Position numbers and translations under genes: made by a program. 64,000 bases of DNA, taken from Panopea generosa. Taxonomy: Eukaryota; Mollusca; Bivalvia; Adapedonta; Hiatellidae. The DNA lies in contig CM055909.1 of the NCBI GenBank assembly GCA_029582155.1, positions 19,874,798 to 19,938,797 on the forward strand, written 5' to 3'. Below are positions 33,141 to 43,830 of this stretch, piece after piece (positions within the stretch are counted from its first letter, which is position 1; every line of letters starts with the position of its first letter). Below the pieces are notes generated by a model. The model was not told the DNA's origin. It was given only the letters and a program-made list of their open reading frames with translations, and made no database searches.

Positions 33141-34653
33141 CAGGGCTCAAACTGGGTCTGAATTTTAGGTGACTTCTCCTTCATCCAAAAATAAGGAGAA
33201 GTGGCAAAAAAATAGGGAGAAGTGGTAAATTTCATCACGCGGTTACACGAAAACTTAGTTTCATTAAAATTAATGCTATGTCATTATGTGTGTTTTTGTT
33301 TTATATTGTTTTTATAATGTTTTGTTTTGGATTTATATCAAATGTGTTAGTTGACTGCCTTATTGTCTTTTATCTGATGTTGTAATTAAGGAACAAGTTT
33401 TTGTGTGATATATTCTTAAAGAACAGGGAGTTTAACTTCTGAATAAAGATACAGCTAAATGCACTTACAATCTACTTTTTTATGGTAGGAGTATTCTTCT
33501 TGCCACTCATTATTGTTTAATTTTTTTTTTGCAAAGCATGGAACACTAGTACCTGGGAAAGCAGAAGATAAATGCTATTTATCTATAACTTTATCTCAGA
33601 AAGAGTAATCAAAAACATATTTCTCTGTTCACATATCATTTTTATTTTTTACCAAAACTTTTTTATTAAAATGCAAAACATAATTGTAAGTTCATGAAAC
33701 ATATATTAAACACACATTTTTTCAATTTCAGATGCTGTGTTACATGCTATCCCCACTGCAGTCTACACACTGCTTAAACTAACTGTTTCTTACTTGACCT
33801 TCTTAATTCTCATTTATAAATATTTCGTACTTTCTGTTGTTTCCATTATTTTGAGGCTCTTTGGAAGTCAAATTTTGTAGTTATAGGTCGGATCACAAAT
33901 ATTTAGAGTAATTAAACCAGCTGATTTAAACAAACAAATTGAGTAACAAAACAATTTTTTTATGTGCATTCTATACATCACTCACGGACACCAAATTAAC
34001 AGTTGTTATAATCGATTCAGTTCAATTTCTTTTTTTCTACTCGAACATATTTATAGACAACAGTTAGCGGCAACATAATTATCAATACCTCTTTAATCGT
34101 CGGTAATTTCTATAAATCAAACGCGCTAATTATTCAGTTTGAACGTATAATTCAGAATTGAATTACACTCTTGTCAATCAACTATGCATCTCGCAAACAC
34201 AAAGGATGATTATGTCATACGTGGAAAGTTACTTTGTTTGGGAAAACTTTGATTGACAGTTGAAAAAATGATCGGTTTCAATTAGACGCTGGATGTTTTC
34301 ACTCTATGCAAGGGAAACCTTGATCTTGGTCAGCCAAACGATTACGTTGCCTAGCAACCTATAAGATCTTGGCATGGGGTGTAAACATATATGCCGAAAA
34401 TTGCCTGGGGATATTTGGATCAGAAGTAACCAATTATTGCACATTCCCACATGTGTGGCGACACTTATGCACGGATTAGAGAATATACCTAATATTGGTT
34501 ATAGTTGTAATTTGCACTTCGCTAACATCCAGAAAAAAGCGATGTTGTTAATTTTAAGGCGACTTAAAACTTCACCGTGACCACAAAAAAAAAGCGAAGT
34601 GACGGAGAAAACAGCGATTTTGTCGCCCACGTTGCCCTCTAGTTTGAGCCCTG
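33141..34653. mobile_element. Non-autonomous hAT-like transposon A (1.5 kb)
   Basis: The ends CAGGGCTCAAACT (33141) and AGTTTGAGCCCTG (to 34653) are exact 13-bp inverted repeats. A 6-bp target duplication AGACTG flanks them (33135-33140 and 34654-34659). Subterminal repeats of GGAGAAGTGG occur near the left end. No transposase is visible. CAGGG-type ends with 6-bp duplications fit the hAT5/hAT6-like variants and not classical 8-bp hAT; this class is inferred. Confidence 0.85.
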
Positions 34654-34659
34654 AGACTG

Positions 34660-35540
34660 ACTGACGACATCATTTTTTGTCAGTGTTAATTACGTCTTAT
34701 ACAGATATGTCAACACAACTGTCACTGTTTTGGGTCATAATTCGTTTTATTGTTATAAAATCTTTAAAATACAATTTAGATTTATAAAACTCCCAGATAA
34801 ATCGTAACACATATTTATAAATGATTAAAAGTCAATTTTATATGATTTGCACCGAAAATGTGTGTTTTGTAGGCCCTTTCCGTGTAGAAAAGCCCTTTCT
34901 GGTGTTTAGTCATACCGCTGTCACGGTGTCACGATCTGTAACGAAAACTACTTGTCTACGAAGCATTACTTCCAAGACCGTGCATCTACAATAACTGTTT
35001 AAATAGTACACCTATCGTAGCCGGAAAAATAAAAAGTGTAACAGCCTTTATCTACATATAATTGTACTAAGATCGTAGACAACAGTTGGCTCGCGTCCCT
35101 CAGCTGGAGTCATGTTGTTCGGATGGCAGATTCGAAACTGTTATCAATGTCATTCAATAAGTACGCATGAATTGTATAAACAAAATATTGTTAAATCATA
35201 AAACACATCGTGTATGTAACTTAATAATGCGTATTATCGTAACATTTCTTCATATTCTTATCGGACTACGTTTTGAAGTATTGAAAGATTGAGTTATTTG
35301 GTTTAGCCAAACGTCAAGGGAGCTAACTCCTTCAGTTCATTTTTTGGTTGCCGTCCTGTACAATTTTTCACCAACCGTTGGAACCAACCATTTAAGTTGT
35401 ACGGGTTACAGTCCTTGACTCACCAGTGCATAAACCGGAAATACAAAATATAAATAAGCATCACTTGTAATTTAAAGGACACGTGTACAATGCCGTTCTG
35501 GTGATTTTCAACGGCGCTCTGCGCTGGTGATAAATGCCCT
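34660..35540. other. Unique non-coding stretch
   Basis: No repeat and no supported exon. Locally richer in CpG than the surroundings (34900-35120, 35490-35530), so a promoter region is possible but unsupported. Confidence 0.45.
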
Positions 35541-35587
35541 ATCATCTATTCAAAACGAATGAGTGATATCACTCATTCGAATAGGTG
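35541..35587. repeat. GTGATATCAC palindromic element, copy 3, left piece
   Basis: CATCTATTCAAAACGAATGA then GTGATATCACTCATTCGAAT lies immediately left of transposon B and continues on its right side at 37032-37105. The palindromic element is therefore older than the insertion. Confidence 0.75.
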
Positions 35588-37031
35588 CAGTGCTCCAAGA
35601 ATAGGATAGCCCGATGCCCGGGGCTTGTCAAATCTGGACCCGGGCATGTGCCTTTTTCAAAGTTACTTGCCCGTCGGGCTTGTCTTAAAAAATCGAACAA
35701 GCTAGTTTTCACAATACACAGGTCTGCAAATATCTTTATTCGAAACGACACAGGTCACTGTTGTTTAAAGACCGTAACTAATCAGTTTAAACAATTGACC
35801 CCTGTGGTGTTTATCACACCACATGTCCGATCATGCGACTTTGGTAAACCTCTCATGCATATTCATTTATCTATTTTCTTCTAATGTGATTGGTGGATAG
35901 CTTTTAATATAAAGTAATCTATTTTTAATTACCGCTTTGATTGGTCGGATATCTACGCCCAAGGTAAACATGTTTCTTACCACCTACCCGAGCAAAGACT
36001 AAAAAAAAAAGACGATGACGTAATTCGCGGGTGTTTCTCAAATTCTCCATTATGAAGAGTATAAAATTACCTCCCTTTGCTAAAATGGTAACAATTTCAA
36101 AAAATCTGGTAATGTTTTTGCAGATAATTTGCGATCGATCGCGTTATGTAAAATGTCAGCGTTTGGTTCTAGTAATTTTATAAATATTTCGTAGATTTAC
36201 ATTAATTGGAACTGTATGTATATAAATTTTCTTCTGTGAAAACGTGAGAGTTGATATTGAAATTGAGTTTACGGTTAAGAAAAATGTTGGTGGTGTATTA
36301 TAGTAATAAACATTGCTTTTTGGTTGTGTAGTTTCAGCGTATATTTTTTTGGCATGATTTAATTATAGTATTGAAAACAACAATTAAGATGAATTATGTG
36401 GGTTTTTTTTTAATATTTGAAATATAGTTGACTAGTTGCACTTTCTAGATATTTGAAGGCTATCATAGACTGCATTCATTTATCATATTGCAAAGTTCTC
36501 TTGGATAGATTGAATAGCTTTGTAGGCTTGGCATTGCCATTATTGTATGTTGTGACAGCAATAATTAGAAAACAAGAGAAAGATATTTAAAATAATGTTT
36601 TAAATATACTCCTGCTCCCACACTGCCACTGAATCAACAGAACAGAAATGATAGTCAATAAAGAACAATTGATTGATTGATTGAATATTTAGCATCTTTT
36701 TTATGCTAATAAAGAACAAAGATTAAATACAACATACTGATAGAGACATAGTCAGTTCTCCTGAAATTCTCTCACCTCTCCCAGTCTTATTCAAACTCTA
36801 AAACTTGTGATTTAGACATGCTTAATGTTATGGGGAGCTTACCCTACATAAAATGAATACATTTAAGTCTATGTTTACATATTTCATATTATACCGCAAG
36901 GTGTATTGGTAATAAAAATCTGGGCATGTGAACCGTTGATCAGGGCAAGTTATTTTTCAGCCAGGGCAAGTAGATTTTTTCAATCTACTTGCCCTGGGCT
37001 AGTCCCAAATTTTTTTTTTCTTGGAGCACTG
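35588..37031. mobile_element. Non-autonomous hAT-like transposon B (1.44 kb)
   Basis: The terminal inverted repeats CAGTGCTCCAAGAA and TTCTTGGAGCACTG are exact over 14 bp, with a 5-bp target duplication AGGTG on each side (35583-35587 and 37032-37036). Both subterminal regions carry related sequence with ACTTGCCCG / GGGCAAGTAGATT motifs, and the right one can fold back on itself. The interior is non-coding and contains a SINE tail piece (36664-36700). It sits inside a GATATC palindromic repeat. Confidence 0.88.
36664..36700 (-). mobile_element. SINE 3' tail fragment
   Basis: ATTGATTGATTGATTGAATA then TTTAGCATC is the reverse complement of the tail of the (ATCA)n SINE (ATGACGCCAAATATTCAATC). 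It is nested within transposon B. Confidence 0.5.
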
Positions 37032-37105
37032 AGGTGATATCACTCCATTCGAATCAGTGATATCACTCATTTGAATAGGTGATATCACTCATTTGATTTA
37101 CCAAG
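37032..37105. repeat. GTGATATCAC palindromic element, copy 3, right piece
   Basis: GGTGATATCACTCCATTCGA, AGTGATATCACTCATTTGAA and one more unit continue the copy interrupted by transposon B. Confidence 0.75.
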
Positions 37106-37755
37106 CAAGAAAAATAGACTGATCCCTTCTTAATTATTCAGCAGTGAATACATGATGAAATGATTCAGCATATATATATATATAAATAATATAGTAAATG
37201 TATGATGAAATATGGCTAAAGCAGCCAAAGAGCAGGTTTTAGAATTTATCAAAAAAAGTATAATAAACAATAGAATGTTAACATGTCCATTTATTTAAAT
37301 GATTAAATACATAATAATTTCCACTTCTGCTGAATATACGCATTGTTACAAGAACGCCGAAATTTGCCTGTTTTTTGATCACACACTGGAACAATGCAAG
37401 CGAATCAATTTTTTTGTTACAATCTTTCAAAACGGGTGTCTTTCTCAGTTATAAATACAATATTGATATCTTTAGTATGTTTACATGTCAATATAAAAAC
37501 GGGCAGACTCTATTAATTTTTTTAATTGTAAAATGTAAATTAATTGCAACAAGTTGGTTGTTGCCAGGTTATTTGTTTACACTACCGACGAAGGTGAAGC
37601 CGATTGGTTAATCTGGTAACTGGATCCCCAACTCGTATCTAACTTGTCAAAGTGCAATGGCATTAAAATGTCAAAGAAGTTTGTTTACAACACACTTTCA
37701 TGTAAATAAAATAATAGATCTATGTATCTTATCTGATCTTGACTGCAAGTAGATT
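37106..37755. other. Non-coding AT-rich stretch
   Basis: No gene or repeat recognised. A short (TA)n tract occurs at about 37173-37184. Confidence 0.55.
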
Positions 37756-38067
37756 TTAGGAACTACTTTGGGGAAAATGATGAGGGAGAATTTTGTATTT
37801 TGGTTTTCTGTATTGATCGGCTAGATCCAGGCTAGGATTCAAATAGACCTGCTTGCTCTTTAGGTTACTGTTGACAAGTTTCAAACTTTTAGATCTACAT
37901 AAATCGTTCCCTCTTGGCCTAAAAGTATTGATAGTTGACCTACATAAATTGTCAATAGGCTTATCAACAAGCTCCTTGTCAGACTCTGAACCTGCAATTT
38001 CAATATCGGCAGTGAGGGCTGAGTTTATCATGCCTTGCATTGAACCCTGAGTGAGTGAGTGAGCCAT
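37756..38067 (-). CDS. Hypothetical 103-residue protein or terminal exon
   Basis: The minus-strand frame starts MAHSLTQGSMQGMINSALTA, continues DIEIAGSESDKELVDKPIDN and LCRSTINTFRPRGNDLCRSK, and ends PKYKILPHHFPQSSS then stop. A TTATTTTGGCAG acceptor lies 36 bases upstream of the ATG (exon start about 38103). That suggests a non-coding first exon further upstream, or an internal continuation, since the frame stays open beyond the ATG. Composition is hydrophilic with basic residues and no membrane segment. It is not repeat-derived. I do not recognise the family. No other exon was found, and a chance frame cannot be excluded. Confidence 0.45.
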   Translation of the reverse strand: MAHSLTQGSMQGMINSALTADIEIAGSESDKELVDKPIDNLCRSTINTFRPRGNDLCRSKSLKLVNSNLKSKQVYLNPSLDLADQYRKPKYKILPHHFPQSSS

Positions 38068-38310
38068 CTTGTTTGATTGCAGCTGACAGAAGAGGACCCT
38101 AAGCTGCCAAAATAAATGGTCGTGTAAAATGATTAAAGAATAAGCCAATAAATATTCTACATTTACAATAATATTTATTTTATAACACAATATTTATTTT
38201 ACACAATATATTTGATATTTCCATTTTATTCTTGTTATAGATCTTCATCTATATTTTATTAAATATATTAACATCCTTGGGAGAAATCATTGTCTAAATT
38301 CATTTTGATT

Positions 38311-38522
38311 AGGTGTGTCACTCATTCGAATAAGTGATATCACTCATTTGTTTCGAATCGAATAGGTGAAATCATTCATTCGGATGAGTTCAAATGAGTG
38401 ATATCACCTATTTGAAACGAATGAGTTATGAATGAGTGATATCACTTATTCGAATGAGTGATCTCACCTATTCGAATGAGTGATATCACTTATTGAGGTT
38501 AAATATTAAACGGCACCCCATA
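38311..38522. repeat. GTGATATCAC palindromic element, copy 4
   Basis: Alternating GTGATATCAC and ATTCGAAT palindromes span about 200 bp and end in TTATTGAGGTTAAATATTAA then ACGGCACCCCATA. That is the inverse of the left terminus of copy 1 at 28989. The left side lacks a matching terminus. Internal order is partly scrambled, as in a repeatedly rearranged foldback element. Confidence 0.75.
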
Positions 38523-39824
38523 GTCCATAACATAAAAATATCCACAAAACCGCACATATAACACTAAGATAACTTAGTTTTTATATACAATCCTACTTTC
38601 AAGTCGTGTTGGCAGTTATCAAGTGACACGCACCTTTCAAGCATCATAGCAATTTGAATAGAAACACTGTGATGGAAGCTTTACTGGTAAATTGGAAAGG
38701 CAGTTCTTATCAGGGTAGGCCAATACACATTATTTACCGAGAAAGTAACATTTCCTGTCACAGTGTGTATTCAAATTAGACAAACTAATACTTGTGTTTG
38801 TGTTTTTACAAAAAAAATGACAATATTCATCACTATTGAAGTTTAATAAATATTATGTCTGTAGCAGAAATGTTGACTGTACTTTATAAGTAGAAAACAG
38901 ATAATAAGATAGTATATCTTTCTTATGGATCCTTTCACTTGTAATTGAATGTATGACTACCATGTTTACTGTGAACAAAATAGTGTTTAAACTAAATGCC
39001 TTTCTCCGCGTTGCTTTGACTTTGGAATATCCGTTTTTATTCTTTTTTTTTATCGTCTGCTACCGTTTTCATTAGTGATCTTTTTTTAAGTGTTTTATGA
39101 GATCGACATAATGTCACCCATTCCTACCTCCTGCTAATGTATCCTAAAACACTTTAGGAGCTCATCAGTTAATGATAATGTCTATGTCAGGTTTATGCTT
39201 CCATGCCAAAAGTTAAGCATGTGTTCATAAATCTCTGGTAATCTTCTATCCTAACCATTAAACGTACAGTAAAAGAGTAAAACTTAATTTTCAAAAGAAA
39301 GCTACATGCGCCAATAGTACACAATGATAAATTATTTACAATATTAACTGATGTACAACGTTAAGCTGATGTCAACGACTTCAGCAGTGTTTTATTTACC
39401 CCTGCGTCCTGCGTCCTATACACACAAATCTTGCGGCAGACGCACAATTCTGAAATATGTGCATCCGCTGGACACAGAAAAATCGCAGCCGATACGTCCT
39501 GATTATCTCAAATACAGACATTTAATTCCCGACGCATTGTGTTTCTTGCACACTGCTTTGTAAACACTAGTGCGCGCGCAACATCAGATGAATTTCAAGA
39601 GCATTGGGTTACTACTGCACCACTTTCTAAACAATGATGCGCGCGCATGTAGCATAATCAATGTCATCAGACGGTCTCTATTACCGTTGCGAGTTGTAAA
39701 TATGCAAGCTGTTTGGCAAACTTGAATACTTCTTATGTTATAGTTTCACTGAATCGAAAACGGTGTTATAATTAGGATAAACATTTCAATCAGCGGTGTA
39801 ACTGCCTTTACGCAACAACGCCCA
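38523..39824. other. Non-coding stretch with a weak repeat-like segment
   Basis: The open frame at 39351-39563 and its 'CCCTGCGTCCTGCGTCC' phrase look like a decayed dispersed repeat and not a gene. CGCGCG runs near 39570 and 39640 stand out in this AT-rich context. Otherwise I see nothing. Confidence 0.5.
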
Positions 39825-39996
39825 GGTTTGCATATTTTTTTGAGAATGCATCATATCTCCTGGAAATGTCATCAGAATGCAGGAAATGCATCCTGAATTT
39901 TCTGATGGGGAGTGGGGCATGTCCCCCAGACCCCTCCCCCAACCCTTCTAGAACCCTATGGGCTTGCACATCATTTTAGGGCCAGATACGCCACTG
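39825..39996 (-). mobile_element. hAT-type transposon end fragment
   Basis: On the minus strand it begins CAGTGGCGTATCTGGCCC and continues with GGGGGAGGGGTCTGGGGGAC and ATGCATTTCCTGCATTCTGA. The CAGTGGCGTA terminus followed by a G-rich '(G)ACATGCCCC' segment is typical of one end of invertebrate hAT elements. The partner end is not seen. Confidence 0.55.
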
Positions 39997-40535
39997 TCAA
40001 TAAAGGAGATACAGTGTGTTATGTTATTTGAACCAAATCTTGACAGACTAAGCTGCATATGTGTTGTTTTTTTTTAATGTTTTTAACTGTTTTAGTCAAT
40101 GTTTACTGTTGTTTAATTCTCATTTGTGGTTGTTTAAATGGTGCATAGGTAAAGGTTTACACAGTGCAATGGTGAAGTATCTTCATTTTCACAATGTTGC
40201 ATCATTTGAAATTATAATAGTTTAGTTAAAATGTCTCAAAAAATGGGACTCAAAACATTCATTTTTTGAACTTATAAATTTGTAGTCAAGCGAGTCCTGG
40301 GACTCGTACATTGGAATATGTAAATAAATCACTGCTTCAGTTCCTTGATGCATATGTGACTATAGAGAATAATCTTGTATAGCACTTATGAATTATGGTC
40401 AATGATACACTTATAACCTCTAAATTGGTATCAATCCATATTGCAACTGAAAAATATTGCTATAGCTTTGTCAGGGAGCTGTGGGTTGAGTAATGTAATG
40501 CTTCAAGCACAGTTCTATGGTTAGAAATTGAATGA
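39997..40535. other. Non-coding stretch
   Basis: No gene or repeat recognised. Confidence 0.55.
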
Positions 40536-40537
40536 TA

Positions 40538-41188
40538 CCGTATATTCCCTTATAAACGCACCCCCATTAATAAACTCCCCCCACCTATTTTTCTGGGAAT
40601 TGAAAAATAAAAACGTATATATATGCGAGTTGAGTGCATATTCACCCATCTTTCCCAGATCGATTATTTTGTTACACAGACAACAATTAGCGGAGTGTTT
40701 ATCACCTTTGAACTCTCTAACCCATTGTTTATATCTTGGGTGACCACTTTTGGTTAAATAAACACTTCCCCATATTTGCCGTTCAAAACTAGTAAAAATG
40801 CCGTCTGTCGATTAAAACATTACAAAATGTCGGAAAATGCAGTTAGTCTACGTACGCTGAAAGCTCATTGTTCTACGTTGATAAGAGCAAGCGTCCAAGT
40901 GATTTAAAGTGAAGAGCACACTGACCATAAATTTGGATATTCCAGTATGCAGACTAGTAATTTCATACAGAATTACAGCTTTTTTTATCCTTTGTTGATT
41001 ATTTCATTCACTCTCATATAATTCTGAACCACTTTTTCAGGGATATAAACCGGATTTTTCCAGGGCTTTATTGGTTTTATTGTAGATTTAACTGTTGTTA
41101 AATTTGCTTTTTTTATCTTTTATAAATGCCCCCACCTTGTAAAATGTAACCTACCCCGGGGGGGGGGGGGTAATAAGGGAATATACGG
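40538..41188. mobile_element. TA-flanked MITE with CCGTATATTCCCTTAT ends
   Basis: The ends CCGTATATTCCCTTAT and ATAAGGGAATATACGG are inverted repeats, differing only just inside, where a C-rich segment faces a G run. TA duplications lie at 40536-40537 and 41189-41190. The 651-bp interior has no transposase. TA targets and this terminus style fit a non-autonomous pogo/Tc1-like element; the superfamily is inferred. Confidence 0.8.
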
Positions 41189-41190
41189 TA

Positions 41191-41487
41191 CATATGTATG
41201 CTTTCATTATTTAAAATCATCATTAGGCATTCACAATATATGAAAATTGTTTTACTGTTAGCTTATGACAATTCCTATTTCAACAACAATTTAATATACT
41301 GTCAATAAGTAGTTAGAATCATTAAAAAATGTGTGGCCGATACATACGATTACTTAGCAATAAATACCCAAACAGTCCTAGCTTATCACCTTATGTTGTT
41401 AAGACGGCCATTATTTAAAATATAAATTTTTCAATTTAAATCTTATTTTTTTATTTATTCTTCATTAGGGACAAAACACTTAATCAT
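41191..41487. other. Non-coding spacer between two transposons
   Basis: No gene or repeat recognised. Confidence 0.55.
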
Positions 41488-41493
41488 ATTAAT

Positions 41494-42404
41494 CAGTGCT
41501 CCAGATAAGCTTTTGGCTAAATGCTTATTTTACTCCCTAAATTAAAATTCAATGCTTAAAATGAAAATTGAAAGAGTATTTTCAGATCAACTTTTGGCCA
41601 AATGCTTATTTAACTCCCTAAATTAAAACGCAATGCTTAAAATGGAAATTGAAAGAGTATTTTCAAAATTTACCTTTACTTCTGACCAGACACTGTTAAT
41701 GTTTGCTTTAATACAGATTTGAGGTTGCCTTCAATTCCATTTATTATCAGCCATGGGAATTTTACTTTCCATGATTCAATGGTATTTCTATTGACCTTGC
41801 CACCCGTGTGTTTTTTGTTCATTTTTTGTGACTTTGTAATATATGCATCAATAACTCACTTTTGAGAGTATTGTTTTTCTTAAAGAACTGGATTAAATTA
41901 GCAGATAATGATTGGGTTTCTGTTGTTTTTTTCCGTCTTCCGACGCCAGAAGCAGATGATACCAATTATAATAAATACGATAAAGTAATCGGCTAAAGTA
42001 ATGCAGGTTTGTTTATAGCAGGCCTCTTTAAAACACTTGGAAATACTCAACATGTTCCCATGTGCGTCTCAGTGACAATGATCTACGGGAAATAACTATT
42101 ATTGTATAAAGTTAGTGTGGTTCCCCGATCTACCAATAAACAGTCGATTTTATCGGTATAGGTCAGGGAACCAGACTATGTTTTACATAGCTGTAACAGT
42201 TCACTGTTGCGTTAGTTTATTTCATGGTGTCTACTTCCTTTGTGAAAACCCCGGTCTTTGGAAATACGATACCCACAAGATCGCCAATGAAATGCTTAAA
42301 TTCAATTGTTTATGCGTACCTGTACGCACATTTATTATTTTCAATGCTTTTTTTGTCAATTTCAATGCTTATTTACGCAAATACGCACCTTATCTGGAGC
42401 ACTG
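41494..42404. mobile_element. Non-autonomous hAT-like transposon C (0.9 kb)
   Basis: The ends CAGTGCTCCAGATAAG and CTTATCTGGAGCACTG are inverted repeats over at least 15 bases (the next base differs). A perfect 6-bp target duplication ATTAAT flanks them (41488-41493 and 42405-42410). The left arm holds an ~80-bp tandem duplication (AGCTTTTGGCTAAATGCTTA versus AACTTTTGGCCAAATGCTTA). The outer nine bases are the same as transposon B. No transposase is visible; the open frame near the right end (42115-42405) runs into the terminus and is not a gene. Confidence 0.88.
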
Positions 42405-42410
42405 ATTAAT

Positions 42411-42840
42411 AATCATTAAAATAATCATAGATTTTAAACTAAAAACATGACAAAATATCGGACATGAGAAAACATTCTTATTCCTCTATAACCCATATTG
42501 CTCACTCCGCCGAAGTTCCGCATGTACATGTTTCCACCCAGTAGCTCGGATCGAACTCGCATTTAACTCCACTATTTAAAATGGCTGCTAAATGACAGAG
42601 AAACAAGGTTAATTCGAATGTCTTTGTCATATTCACCATCTATTAAACTAAAGAGGACATTTTTTTTTGCATAGATTGCATGTATTATTTATTATTTTAT
42701 CAATATAAATCAATATTTTAAGGAATTAACGATTGTTTACGTAGTATTTGCCTTTGAAAATGTGGTCTAATTTTCCACTTGGTTTTGTTTGGATGGAATT
42801 GAGACAAAAAGGGCTTGTCTCACTCCTATTACGGCAATTA
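42411..42840. other. Non-coding stretch
   Basis: No gene or repeat recognised. Confidence 0.55.
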
Positions 42841-42960
42841 AATGAGACGGGGGGGGGAGGGCAACCTGAGGATAGAGTAAAAATATAGGAGGGGGGGGGG
42901 AGCAAATTATATTCTTGTCCCTCCCACTTGAACATTATGGTGGTGGGGGAGGGGGGCACT
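42841..42960. repeat. G-run-rich segment
   Basis: Contains four G runs of six to ten bases (42850, 42890, 42945 area), interrupted by GGGCAACCTGAGGATAGAGT. The same phrase next to a long G run occurs on the minus strand at 28040-27995 inside a LINE fragment. It could form G-quadruplexes. Confidence 0.7.
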
Positions 42961-43044
42961 CCTGTTATTTTAATTGTCTTTTTACCCTTAAGCCTCTGTA
43001 TTTATTTAGAATTTGATTTCAAATGTTGCTTTTTTGCTTACAAG

Positions 43045-43335
43045 GTGAATGCTCTACCGACTGAGCTACCAGATCGCTTACATACCGGTACATTTCTATT
43101 CTAGTAGGAAACATAGTACACACAGTGACATAATCCCTCACAAAGTTGGAATTCGTCCCCTAATTTCCATACAGACCAGAGAATCATGTGAATGTTTCTC
43201 AGAAAATATATGTCATAGTCCCTTGTTTGGCACCAATGTAACAGGACAAGAAAAATATGCAGCCAATCCGGGGCTCGATACCGACTGAGCTACCGGATTT
43301 CGCTTCTAGTAAATTACATACACACTGTGACATGA
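43045..43335 (-). mobile_element. Two tandem tRNA-headed repeat units
   Basis: On the minus strand, ATCTGGTAGCTCAGTCGGTA then GAGCATTCACCTTGTAAGC (43080-43042) and ATCCGGTAGCTCAGTCGGTA (near 43300-43278) are both tRNA 5' halves with A-boxes. Each is preceded by a CACWGTGTGTAYTATGTTTCCTACTAGAA-like segment. So a ~230-bp tRNA-headed unit is present twice in direct orientation. The second lacks the 3' half of the tRNA. Probably a dimeric SINE or a local duplication. Confidence 0.6.
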
Positions 43336-43340
43336 GCATA

Positions 43341-43464
43341 AGTGGCCCTTGAAGACAGGTTGTTGCTTAATACAGGTCAGTTTGCTCTGAAAGCAGAGAG
43401 AGAGATCGGAAATAGCAAATGTTGCTGTTTAAGAGAAGTGGTGACCGCTTACACAGGTTTGACT
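43341..43464 (+). mobile_element. TIR MITE, copy 3 (5' end missing)
   Basis: AGACAGGTTGTTGCTTAATA, AGTTTGCTCTGAAAGCAGAG and CGCTTACACAGGTTTGACTA align with copy 2 at 13850-13988. The left inverted repeat is missing or decayed. It abuts a LINE fragment. Confidence 0.7.
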
Positions 43465-43469
43465 ATATT

Positions 43470-43830
43470 TAAAAGAGGATGGAACCCAAAACTGTACTCT
43501 GGGAAACACCAGAGGTTACAGGAACTTTGACATGACCAACTTCAGGACAACTTTCTGGGTTCTATCAGTTACAAAGGCAGATAACCAGTGAAGAGCAAAT
43601 TAAAAGTAATCCCATAAAATTTCAGTTTATAGAGAAGATGCTGGTGGGGGACTTTGTCAAAAGCTTTAGAGAAATACATGATGACATCTGTTTGGACACT
43701 GTTATTATTGGATTGGACAAGGTCCAGAATAAATGTTAATTGTAAATCCATGTCGAAGGTCATATGAAATGTTGTTTTCAAGGTTCAGCATTATGCAACT
43801 GTTAATGATGTGTTCCATGACCTATTCTGC
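43470..43830 (-). mobile_element. LINE reverse-transcriptase fragment, jockey/CR1-like
   Basis: Minus-strand reading gives EHIINSCIMLNLE, then QTDVIMYFSKAFDKVPHQHL and LYKLKFYGI, then (in another frame) SAFVTDRTQKVV and, near the end, an SGVPQGTVLG-like trace. The usual MDFSKAFDKVPH reads MYFSKAFDKVPH, so the first catalytic aspartate is lost. Frame changes occur on both sides of the open core (43781-43569). Only the N-terminal part of the reverse-transcriptase core survives. Confidence 0.85.

Noticed and set aside
33732-33880. Exon-like stretch after TTTTTCAATTTCAG reading AVLHAIPTAVYTLLKLTVSY
   Set aside because: It fits the phase of the exon ending at 28683, but it lies inside a transposon, has no good donor and reads into a hydrophobic AT-rich tail with a stop.
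39351-39563. 70-codon plus-strand frame
   Set aside because: Its CCCTGCGTCCTGCGTCC phrase looks like a dispersed mollusc repeat, and nothing else supports coding.
42115-42405. 96-codon frame as a transposase remnant
   Set aside because: It runs into the terminal inverted repeat of transposon C and contains no catalytic motif; it is the subterminal region.
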